Source: Mycobacteriales bacterium (GTDB lineage: Bacteria > Actinomycetota > Actinomycetes > Mycobacteriales > SCTD01). From it: DNA of 64,000 bases. Within the stretch, counting starts at the first letter, position 1; the number at the start of each line of letters is the position of its first letter. The notes under the pieces are model-generated. The model was given only the letters and a program-made list of their open reading frames with translations, was not told the DNA's origin and made no database searches. This document shows, piece after piece, positions 43,228 through 50,615 of this stretch. Made by a program: the position numbers and the translations under genes. Location: NCBI GenBank assembly GCA_030447385.1, contig JAUJOY010000001.1, positions 559,529 through 623,528 on the forward strand, read 5' to 3'.

Positions 43228-44277
43228 GTGAGCCCCCGCGTCGTGCTGGTCACCGGTGTGAGCCGGCACCTGGGCAGCCGGCTCGTATCCGTCCTCGCGG
43301 ACGATGCTCGCGTGGAGCGCGTGATCGGCGTCGACACGGTGCCGCCGCGCAAGGAGCTGGCTGCGGCGCTCGGGCGTACCGAGTTCGTCCGGGCCGACAT
43401 CCGCAACCCGCTGATCGCGAAGGTCATCGCGCAGGCCGAGGTCGACACGGTGGTCCACCTGAACGTCCTCGCGACGCCCGGCAGCGCCGGCGGGCGCACC
43501 GCGATGAAGGAGATCAACGTCATCGGCACCATGCAGCTGCTCGCCGCCTGCCAGAAGGCGCCGAGCATGCGCAAGCTGGTGGTGAAGTCGACGACCGCGG
43601 TCTACGGCTCGACGCCTCGCGACCCGGCGCTGTTCACCGAGGACGTCGGGCCGCGGTCGCTGCCGAAGTCGGGCTACGCGAAGGACGCGGTGGAGGTCGA
43701 GGGCTACGTGCGGGGCTTCGGCCGACGCCGGCCGGACGTGACGCTGTCCGTGCTGCGCTTCACCAACTTCATCGGGCCCTTCATCGACACGCCCCTGACC
43801 CGCTACCTCACGCTCCCGGTGGTGCCGACGGTCTTCGGGTTCGACCCGCGGATCCAGCTGTGCCACGAGGACGACGGCATCGAGGTCCTGCGCCGCGCGG
43901 TCGCCGGGGACCACCCGGGCATCTTCAACGCCGGCGGCACAGGCGTCCTGCTGCTGTCCCAGGCGCTGCGTCGCCTGGGGCGCCTCGCCCTGCCGATCCC
44001 CTCCCCGACGGTCAACGCGGTGGCGCGGGCGTTCCGCCGGGCGAAGCTCGTCGACTTCTCCCCCGAGCAGATGCGCTTCCTCGAGCACGGCCGAGTCGCC
44101 GACGTCAGCCGCCTGCAGGCGAGCCTCGGCTGGGCACCACGTCCCACGGCCCAGGCCTTTGACACCTTCGCGGCCGCCCACTCCGGCGCCCGGGTGGTGG
44201 AGGCCGCCGCCGGCGCCGCCGAGCAGCGGCTGCTCGAGCTGCTGGCTTCTGGGAATTCGCGGGTGCTCGGTGCCTGA
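43228..44277 (+). CDS. NAD-dependent epimerase/dehydratase-like protein (Rv0501-like)
   Basis: 349 residues, extended short-chain dehydrogenase fold. VTGVSRHLGSRLVSVLADD is the NAD-binding loop, VIGVDTVPPRKELAAALG gives the acidic residue, and STTAVYGSTPRDPALFTED follows. The catalytic YxxxK is not in its usual form (GYAKDAVEVE), so classical epimerase chemistry is uncertain. The M. tuberculosis orthologue (Rv0501) is called GalE2 by similarity only. The acyltransferase gene begins 8 nt before its stop. Confidence 0.8.
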   Translation: MSPRVVLVTGVSRHLGSRLVSVLADDARVERVIGVDTVPPRKELAAALGRTEFVRADIRNPLIAKVIAQAEVDTVVHLNVLATPGSAGGRTAMKEINVIGTMQLLAACQKAPSMRKLVVKSTTAVYGSTPRDPALFTEDVGPRSLPKSGYAKDAVEVEGYVRGFGRRRPDVTLSVLRFTNFIGPFIDTPLTRYLTLPVVPTVFGFDPRIQLCHEDDGIEVLRRAVAGDHPGIFNAGGTGVLLLSQALRRLGRLALPIPSPTVNAVARAFRRAKLVDFSPEQMRFLEHGRVADVSRLQASLGWAPRPTAQAFDTFAAAHSGARVVEAAAGAAEQRLLELLASGNSRVLGA

Positions 44278-45223
44278 GGCCGAGCGGGGTCCGGCCGAGA
44301 TGGGCAAGGTCATCCCGCTCGACGGCGGCCGCGCGGCCCGTCCGCCGGAGCCAGAGCCGCTGCCGTCGGCCGAGGACGCGACGGACTGGGACCGCAGGCT
44401 CGCCGGCGCTCTGGCGTTCCTGCGCCGCCGGGTCTCGGGCGACTACCCCATCGACGACTTCGGCTTCGACCCCGACCTCACCGAGCACGTCCTGCTCCCC
44501 GCGCTGCGCCCGCTCTACAACAGCTGGTTCCGGGTGGAGACGCGCGGGCTGGACAACGTCCCGGACGAGGGCGCCGCCCTGCTCGTGGCGAACCACTCGG
44601 GCACGATCCCGGTGGACGCGCTCATGACCGCGGTGGCGCTGCTCGACCACCACCCCGCTGCGCGGCACCTGCGGCTGCTCGCCGCCGACCTGGTGTTCAC
44701 GCTCCCGGTCGTCGCGCCGCTGGCCCGCAAGAGCGGCAACACCCTGGCCTGCAACGCCGACGCCGAGCGGCTGCTGTCGGACGGCGAGCTGGTCGGCGTC
44801 TTCCCCGAGGGCTTCAAGGGCATCGGCAAGCCCTTCAGCGAGCGCTACAAGCTGCAGCGCTTCGGCCGGGGGGGCTTCGTGTCGGCGGCGCTGCGGACCG
44901 GGACGCCCATCATCCCGTGCTCGATCGTCGGGGCCGAGGAGATCTACCCGATGATCGGCAACGTCAAGTCGCTGGCCCGCCTGCTGGGCGTGCCCTACCT
45001 CCCGGTCACGCCGACGTTCCCGCTGCTCGGACTCCTCGGACTGGTCCCGCTGCCGTCGAAGTGGCTGATCGAGTTCGGCGAGCCGATCGAGACCGCGTCG
45101 CTGGGCGGGCCTGCGGCGGCCGAGGACCCGATGCTGGTGTTCAACCTCACCGACCAGGTGCGCGAGACGATCCAGTCGACCCTCTACACCCTGCTCCTGC
45201 AGCGGCGCAGCGTCTTCTTCTGA
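44270..45223 (+). CDS. Lysophospholipid acyltransferase family protein (Rv0502-like)
   Basis: 317 residues. LLVANHSGTIPVDALM is the acyltransferase block with NHx6D, slightly longer than the usual NHx4D but typical of this subgroup; ELVGVFPEGFKGIGKP is the FPEG block. It probably transfers an acyl chain to a glycerophosphate-type acceptor at the inner membrane. GTG at 44270 overlaps the epimerase stop by 8 nt; ATG at 44300 (MGKVIPLDGG) is an alternative. Always paired with the epimerase-like gene in relatives. Confidence 0.85.
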   Translation: MPEAERGPAEMGKVIPLDGGRAARPPEPEPLPSAEDATDWDRRLAGALAFLRRRVSGDYPIDDFGFDPDLTEHVLLPALRPLYNSWFRVETRGLDNVPDEGAALLVANHSGTIPVDALMTAVALLDHHPAARHLRLLAADLVFTLPVVAPLARKSGNTLACNADAERLLSDGELVGVFPEGFKGIGKPFSERYKLQRFGRGGFVSAALRTGTPIIPCSIVGAEEIYPMIGNVKSLARLLGVPYLPVTPTFPLLGLLGLVPLPSKWLIEFGEPIETASLGGPAAAEDPMLVFNLTDQVRETIQSTLYTLLLQRRSVFF

Positions 45224-45329
45224 CCCCCCCTAGCGCTGATCATGGAGTTGTTGCCCGGAGGCTGAGTGCGGCGGGCGAGCACAAGCTCCAGGGTCGGCGA
45301 CGGGGTGGGGGTCGGCGCCGGTGGGGGTG

Positions 45330-46283
45330 CTAGCTGGCAGCGCGCAGGGCTGAGCGCAGCGGACCCGGGCGGTTGCTGACGTGCCGGCGCCGCAGCGCGA
45401 TGCCCGCCACGACCCCGCCGGCCAGTGCGCCCGCCCCGGCGGCGGCAGGCACGCCGACCTTGGCCGCCCTCCGGCCGGTGCGGAAGTCCCGGATGTCCCA
45501 GCCGCGGTCCCGGGCCTCGTCGCGCAGCGCGCCGTCGGGGTTGACCGCGACGGCGTGGCCGACGGTGGTGAGCATCGGCACGTCGTTGCAGGAGTCGCTG
45601 TAGGCCGTGCACCTCGACAGGTCCAGCCCCTCGCGCTCGGCGAGCGCGCGTACGGCCTCGGCCTTCGCGGGACCGTGCAGCGGCTCGCCCACCAGGCGGC
45701 CCGTGTAGCGGCCGTCCTCCACCTCGCTGACGGTCCCGAGCGCACCGCTGAGGCCGAGCCGGGCAGCGATGATGCGGGCCAGCTCGATGGGCGTGGCGGT
45801 CACGAGCCAGACCCGCTGCCCCGCATCGAGGTGCTGCTGGGCGAGCGCGCGGGTGCCGGACCAGATGCGGCGCTCCATCAGCTCGTCGTAGATCTCCTCG
45901 CCGTACGCGACGATCTCCTCGACCGACTTGCCCGCCACCAGGCCGAGCGCCTTGTCGCGGGCCTCCGCCACGGCCTCGAGGTTCTCCTCGCCCCGGACGC
46001 GGAACGCCATCTGCTGCCAGCCGAAGCGCAGCAGGTCGCTGGTGGTGACCAGGCCGCGTCCGGCCAGGCCCTTGCCGAAGAAGTAGATCGACGCGCCGCG
46101 GATCATCGTGTTGTCCACGTCGAAGAACGCCGCCGCCGTCGGGTCCGGCGGGACCCGCAGGTTGTCCTCGACCTCGGCGGCTGCTGCGGAGGCCGCCCCG
46201 GCCACCACCGCACGCAGCCCGGGCTCGCCGGAACGGGTGCGGCGCGGGACCCGGAACGAGCTCGCCACAGGGCGCTCCTTCAT
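45330..46283 (-). CDS. HAD-IB family phosphatase with C-terminal membrane helix (Rv0505c/SerB1-like)
   Basis: 317 residues. [13 protein letters not shown] holds the DxDxT nucleophile motif, [11 protein letters not shown] the conserved Thr, and [11 protein letters not shown] plus [12 protein letters not shown] the Lys and Asp motifs of HAD-IB phosphatases. A hydrophobic stretch ([19 protein letters not shown]) near the end may anchor it. SerB1 naming is by position; phosphoserine activity is not shown by the sequence. ATG at 46283, with TAGGCT further upstream. Convergent with the acyltransferase gene. Confidence 0.82.
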   Translation of the reverse strand: MKERPVASSFRVPRRTRSGEPGLRAVVAGAASAAAAEVEDNLRVPPDPTAAAFFDVDNTMIRGASIYFFGKGLAGRGLVTTSDLLRFGWQQMAFRVRGEENLEAVAEARDKALGLVAGKSVEEIVAYGEEIYDELMERRIWSGTRALAQQHLDAGQRVWLVTATPIELARIIAARLGLSGALGTVSEVEDGRYTGRLVGEPLHGPAKAEAVRALAEREGLDLSRCTAYSDSCNDVPMLTTVGHAVAVNPDGALRDEARDRGWDIRDFRTGRRAAKVGVPAAAGAGALAGGVVAGIALRRRHVSNRPGPLRSALRAAS

Positions 46284-46336
46284 CGGGACGGGGTGCAGGT
46301 CCCTCGTCAGCCTAGACCGGGGCTGGACACGCCGGA

Positions 46337-46363
46337 GCGCCCCCGCTGTTGCAGCGGAGGCGC
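46337..46363 (-). terminator. Strong hairpin downstream of the LPxTG gene
   Basis: GCGCCTCCGCTG and CAGCGGGGGCGC pair over 12 bp (one G-T) with a 3-nt loop, 28 bp beyond the LPxTG stop on the minus strand. No U-tract. A second palindrome, GGCCGTACGGCC (46381-46392), overlaps the stop codon. Confidence 0.65.
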
Positions 46364-46391
46364 CCCGGGAGCTGGGAAGCGGCCGTACGGC

Positions 46392-47873
46392 CTAGGCGGC
46401 CGAGCCGAGGGTCCGGCGGCGGCGCAGGGCCACGGCCCCGAGCAGGAGCAGGGCGCCGATGCCGCTGAGCATCGTGCTGTCCACGCCGGTACGCGGCAGC
46501 TGGGGCTCCACGGGCGGCGGCGGCGGGGTCACGATCGGCGCGACCTGGGCGCGGGCCACGGCCGCGCTCGGCACGATCTGCAGCTCGACCAGCGGGCCCG
46601 TGATCATGAGGGCGCTGGCCAGCGCCTCGGGCAGGAGGACCTGAATGCCCACTCCGCGGGTCGCGGCGGCGGCGCAGGTGCCGTCAGCCGCCTCGAACGT
46701 CCCGGTCTGCAGGCCGTTCAGCTCGGTCGGGCAGGCGGCGAGCGGCTGGGCGTTGGGCGAGGCGTCGTTCTTGACGAGCGTGACCCCGACCGGGGCGAGC
46801 GCAGCGTTGAGTGTGTCGAACACCTGGGTGAACAGGTCGGCGAACATGGCGCTGATGGGCGTGTCGCCGATCGTCCCTTCGATGCCGTCGATCGTTGCCC
46901 GCACGTCCACGAACGGGTCGATCGTTCCCAGCCTGGCGCCGGCCACCGTGGACTCGAGCGTGGCGTCCGCCGAGCCGGGAGTGCCCTTGGCGACGGCGGT
47001 GGACGTCGTGCGCAGAACCTCCGCACCCACCAGCGCCTGCTGACCCAGCAGCGTGAGGTCCGCGACCGACGCGGTGGCCTGTGCGGTGATCCCCGCGGCG
47101 TCGCTGGTGATGGTCTGCCTGCCAGTGATCAGGCCGGTGCCCAGCACGCCGGTCGCACCGGTGAGATCGCTCAGCGCCGCCGACACGGCGTTGCGGAGCT
47201 CCTCGATGCTGCCAAGCAGCGCGCACAGCTCGGTGACGCCGGGGATGACTGAGATGGTCCCGCAGGCGGCCTCAATGGTCGTGCCGACCGGGATGAGAGC
47301 AGTGAGGGCGCCCGCGACCGCGTCGATGAGCGGCTGCGTCACCGGGTCGAGAGCGTCGGAGATCGCATCCGGCAGGCCCGCGCCGAGGTTGGCCACGGAA
47401 GCCTGAGAGGTGCTGTTCGGCGCCGGCGTGACCGCTGCCGAGGAGGGCAGCAGCTCCACGGAGAGCAAGTTCTCGAGCGGGGTACCGGCCAGGGCGTCGG
47501 CGAAAGCAGCCCCCGGGTTGTCGGTGTCGGTCAGCGGCGCGGGCAGCATCGCCACGGAGGGGCCGGAGCCCAGCGCCTGGCCGCCGAAGCTGCCAGTGAT
47601 CACCTCAGCTGCGCCGCGGGCAGCGGTCGTCGCGGAGATTCGGCTCACGGTGCCGGTCACCGGGTCGATGACCAGGATCAGCCGCGTGGCGTCCCCGCCC
47701 GGGAGGTTGAGCGTGAGCGCCAGGGCGGTGGCCGCAGTGGCGCCGGCCACCTCGACCGGCGCGGCCTGGGCGGAGGCAGGAACAGCACTCCCGAGCAGCA
47801 GCGTGGTCGTCGCGGCGACCACCAGGGCGCCGCGCCTCGCTCGGCGCGAGCGGGGGGGTGCGGGACGGTGCAT
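46392..47873 (-). CDS. Secreted LPxTG-type cell-wall-anchored protein
   Basis: 493 residues. Signal peptide at the start (RRARRGALVVAATTTLLLGS, then AVPASAQA), a long Ala/Thr/Leu-rich body with four to six Cys, and a sorting signal near the end: LPRTG, a hydrophobic helix (MLSGIGALLLLGAVAL) and RRRR. Sortase would cleave between Thr and Gly and attach it to peptidoglycan. No sortase is in the window. The body matches nothing I recognise. ATG with GGAGG 6 nt upstream. It is downstream of the anti-sigma and bldN genes on the same strand, so it is a candidate member of the BldN regulon. Confidence 0.85.
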   Translation of the reverse strand: MHRPAPPRSRRARRGALVVAATTTLLLGSAVPASAQAAPVEVAGATAATALALTLNLPGGDATRLILVIDPVTGTVSRISATTAARGAAEVITGSFGGQALGSGPSVAMLPAPLTDTDNPGAAFADALAGTPLENLLSVELLPSSAAVTPAPNSTSQASVANLGAGLPDAISDALDPVTQPLIDAVAGALTALIPVGTTIEAACGTISVIPGVTELCALLGSIEELRNAVSAALSDLTGATGVLGTGLITGRQTITSDAAGITAQATASVADLTLLGQQALVGAEVLRTTSTAVAKGTPGSADATLESTVAGARLGTIDPFVDVRATIDGIEGTIGDTPISAMFADLFTQVFDTLNAALAPVGVTLVKNDASPNAQPLAACPTELNGLQTGTFEAADGTCAAAATRGVGIQVLLPEALASALMITGPLVELQIVPSAAVARAQVAPIVTPPPPPVEPQLPRTGVDSTMLSGIGALLLLGAVALRRRRTLGSAA

Positions 47874-47891
47874 GAAGGTCCTCCGGCATGG

Positions 47892-47909
47892 TCCCCCTGT
47901 GGAGGGGGA
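47892..47909 (-). promoter_or_regulatory. 5' leader hairpin of the LPxTG gene
   Basis: A perfect 7-bp stem (TCCCCCT/AGGGGGA) with loop GTGG, ending just before GGAGG of the LPxTG start. Could influence translation or stability. Confidence 0.45.
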
Positions 47910-48059
47910 GTGATCTCTGGCTGGGCAGGTCTTGCATCGGTCGGGAAGCGCGGTGGGTGAAGCGGAAGCGTCGGACGTCGTGCGCGGGCAGTGCGTCTAC
48001 CGAGCCGCCCAGGTCACGGGCGCCGTTGACGCCGCCTGCTGTGCCTGTGCCGCCAGGCG

Positions 48060-48142
48060 GAGAAGAGCCTGAAGATCAAGAGTCGCCTTGCCCCCACAAC
48101 GACCGTCAGGCGGCCGGGTGACGGCTTCTTCGGGCTCTTCTC
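48060..48142. repeat. Inverted repeat with 15-nt arms
   Basis: 48060-48074 and 48128-48142 are complementary over 15 nt with one mismatch, separated by 53 nt. Position after the anti-sigma gene (84 bp) and before the LPxTG gene allows a terminator or operator role. Confidence 0.45.
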
Positions 48143-48226
48143 AGCCGAGAATCTCCACGGCGGAGGCACTGGTCCTGCCTGCAGGCTACACACCGCCCAC
48201 GGCGCGCCCCGCTGGGAGGACCAGGC

Positions 48227-49510
48227 TCAGGAAAGACCGCGCAGGACCGACCTTAGGCTCTCCACCGGGTCCGCGACCGTCATGCCGAGAGCCTGCACGA
48301 ACAGCGGCACGAGCGGCAGCGGCTGGCCGGCTCTCGAGGACGTCGTGGGTGCCGGGGCCGGCTCGGGCGACGGTGGCGCGGACGCCGGCGAAGGTGAGGG
48401 AGAGGGCCCGGGCACGGTCCCGGCCGGTGTACCCGGTTGCGGGTCCGGAGCCTCGAGCGGCGCCACGGGCTCGCTGTTGCCGTCGGGCAGCACCGGCTCC
48501 TGCGGCAGAGCCGGGGCGCTGGGCTCGGCGCTGGGCGACTGGACGACGACGGGTTCCGGGGTCGGGGTCGGCGTCACCTGTGGCGCCGGCGCCGTCTTCT
48601 GGCAGACGGGCTTGCAGGACTCGGTGGCCATCAGGTCCTGCGTCTCGCCGGCGACCTCCACGACCAGCGCCAGCGAGGCGATCGCCCGGTCCTGGCTCGG
48701 CCGCGGCAGCGCCGGCAGCAGGCGCTCCAGCCCGGTGCTCTGGCGGCTGGTGAAGCGCGAGAGCACCTGCAGCGGCGCCTGCGCCTGGGAGCTCAGGAAG
48801 ACCCCGGTCAGCAGGTCGGTGCCCTTGCGCGTCTCGGCGTCCATGTCGGCGAGGGTCTGCCGCACGAGCTCGGCGACCTCGGGGTCCGCCACTGCCGCCC
48901 CGGCCAGCCCGGCCGCCTCACCGGCGTCGAGCGATCCGCGCGAGCCGCGGAAGGCGTCACGACCGAGCGTCAACCCGCGCAGCTCACGCAGCCGCGTGGA
49001 CGCGAAGTCGAGGTGCCGCTGACCCTGCTCCAGGTCTCCGTCGGCCGTCGCCAGCTGGACGGCCTCGACGGTCCGCTTGACGCCGTAGAAAGGATCTCCC
49101 GGCAGCGACTGGCTGCTCGCGGTGGCCACGCCACCCAGCGCGACCAGGGAGGCGGTGACCCCGGCCGCCACCGTGGCTGCCCGGGATCCCCGGCGGGTCG
49201 GCACCGGCGCGGCCGGGACCACACTGAGCCGCCCAGCACCCGCGTAGTGCGGCTGCACGGCCGCGACCGCCACGAGGCGGGTCCGCAGCGCGTCACGGAA
49301 CTCGGGGCGGGGCGTCGCGGCGGGGGCCAGCTGCTCGCCCGCCAGCGAGAGCCGCCTCGCCAGGCCGACGAGCGCCACCGGGGCCGCCGAGGCCGGAGCC
49401 GCCGAGCGAACACGCAGCGGCGCAGGTGCGTCGAGGGCGCGGGCGAAGTCCTCCACCCTGGCCCGGTCGAGCAGGGGGAGGGGGGGCAGCAGGTCACTCA
49501 GCGGTGTCAC
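48227..49510 (-). CDS. rsbN: DUF5667-type membrane anti-sigma candidate (RsbN-like)
   Basis: 427 residues. A cytosolic N-terminal ~105 residues (including VEDFARALDAPA and PRPEFRDALRTRLVAVAAV) precede one membrane helix (AATVAAGVTASLVALGGVATA). Then SLPGDPFYGVKRTVEAVQLA opens a DUF5667 domain, a Cys pair (SCKPVCQ) follows, and a long Pro/Ser-rich tail ends at VPLFVQALGMTVADPVESL. In Streptomyces the BldN sigma factor is held at the membrane by RsbN, encoded next to it, with this layout. It follows the bldN-like gene by 166 bp on the same strand, so the role is a good inference from family and position. Confidence 0.78.
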   Translation of the reverse strand: MTPLSDLLPPLPLLDRARVEDFARALDAPAPLRVRSAAPASAAPVALVGLARRLSLAGEQLAPAATPRPEFRDALRTRLVAVAAVQPHYAGAGRLSVVPAAPVPTRRGSRAATVAAGVTASLVALGGVATASSQSLPGDPFYGVKRTVEAVQLATADGDLEQGQRHLDFASTRLRELRGLTLGRDAFRGSRGSLDAGEAAGLAGAAVADPEVAELVRQTLADMDAETRKGTDLLTGVFLSSQAQAPLQVLSRFTSRQSTGLERLLPALPRPSQDRAIASLALVVEVAGETQDLMATESCKPVCQKTAPAPQVTPTPTPEPVVVQSPSAEPSAPALPQEPVLPDGNSEPVAPLEAPDPQPGTPAGTVPGPSPSPSPASAPPSPEPAPAPTTSSRAGQPLPLVPLFVQALGMTVADPVESLRSVLRGLS

Positions 49511-49676
49511 GGCGAGACCTCCCCTCGGGCTGGTGGGCAGCCGTCGTTCCGGGCTGCTGGGAGAAGCAACGAGTGCAACGTCGCCGAAGTGACGGCATCG
49601 CGGTGAGAATGACCCGCTGTGACCCGCTTGCCCTCCCGGCGGAGCCGCTCGGCGCGGCCCGCTGCCCGGTTCGGGC

Positions 49677-50357
49677 TCACAGCTCCACGCCCTCGGGCAG
49701 CAGCCGGCCCAGCGAACGGATCGCGCGGTACTGCAGGGCCTTGATCGCCCCGTCGTTCTTGTTCATGGCCTGGGCGGTCTCGGCGACCGACAGCCCCTGC
49801 AGGAAGCGCAGCACGATGCACTCCTGCTGCTCGGCGTTGAGCTGCTTCACCGCCTGCAGGAGAACCTTGTTCTGCATCGACTCGAGGACGGCGTTCTCCG
49901 GCCCGTCCGTCACCATCGTGGGTGCTCCGCTGACGGTGCTGACGTCCTCGGTGGTGAGCTCGAGCCGCTGACGGCTGCTCTTGTAGTGGTCGGCGATCAG
50001 GTTGCGGGCGATGGTCACGAACCAGGCCCCCACGTCGCGGCCCTGCCAGGTGAAGGAGCCGATCCGGCGCAGTGCGCGCAGGAACGTCTCGCTGGTCAGG
50101 TCCTCCGCCACCTGCGCGGACCCGACCCGGTAGTAGACGTAGCGGTAGACGAGGTCGACGTAGCGGTCGTACAGCTCGCCGAAGGCGTCGGGGTCACCGG
50201 CCTGGGCGCGCTGCACCAGCGCGAGCGTGACCGCGGTGTCCCCCTCGGCGGGCGCCTGCGACGACAGCGGAGCCGCCGCGGCGTCGTCGCGCCCGGCGGC
50301 CGACGGGAGCGGCAGGGCCATCGGCAGTCCGCTCGCCGCGACCGCCGGCGGGATCAC
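49677..50357 (-). CDS. bldN: BldN-type ECF sigma factor
   Basis: 226 residues. Region 2: YDRYVDLVYRYVYYRVG, then VAEDLTSETFLRALRRIGSF, TWQGRDVGAWFVTIARNLIA and DHYKSSRQRL. Region 4: LNAEQQECIVLRFLQGLSVA and ETAQAMNKNDGAIKALQYRA. These are close to Streptomyces BldN, which drives aerial growth genes such as chaplins and rodlins. The N-terminal ~40 residues are variable; BldN in Streptomyces is made with a removable N-terminal extension. Start uncertain: GTG 50357 (AGGGGG 4 nt upstream) chosen over GTG 50375. The linkage bldN-rex-hem also occurs in Streptomyces. Confidence 0.87.
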   Translation of the reverse strand: MIPPAVAASGLPMALPLPSAAGRDDAAAAPLSSQAPAEGDTAVTLALVQRAQAGDPDAFGELYDRYVDLVYRYVYYRVGSAQVAEDLTSETFLRALRRIGSFTWQGRDVGAWFVTIARNLIADHYKSSRQRLELTTEDVSTVSGAPTMVTDGPENAVLESMQNKVLLQAVKQLNAEQQECIVLRFLQGLSVAETAQAMNKNDGAIKALQYRAIRSLGRLLPEGVEL

Positions 50358-50603
50358 CCGTCCCCCTGGGCGCACCGCGGCTGGCCCGGGACGCGCCGGT
50401 GCGACGCGCTCACTGGCACGGCGCGTGGCATCAGAGCTCCCGTCAGCGTCGCAGGCGGCACCCCTCCACCCTCCGGCATCGGGACGGAGTTGGCCCGGCG
50501 GGTCATGCTAGGCGCTGGAACTGGTGTTGGTGGGCGCTTGCCCGCGTCCGCGGCGAGTGCCTCCTGCCCTTCGGGCACGAGGCACGCATGACTGCGCGCG
50601 GGT

Positions 50604-50609
50604 AGCCTT
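50604..50609 (+). promoter_or_regulatory. -10 element of the penicillin-binding protein gene (leaderless)
   Basis: TAGCCT, 6 nt before the ATG at 50616. Confidence 0.55.
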
Positions 50610-50615
50610 CCGCTC

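Larger units (their letters stand above)
47874..48226. other. Intergenic region, 353 bp, between anti-sigma and LPxTG genes
   Basis: No gene seen. It holds a short hairpin TCCCCCT-GTGG-AGGGGGA at 47892-47909 in the LPxTG leader, and a long-range inverted repeat, 15-nt arms with one mismatch, at 48060-48074 and 48128-48142. The LPxTG promoter should be here. Confidence 0.6.
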
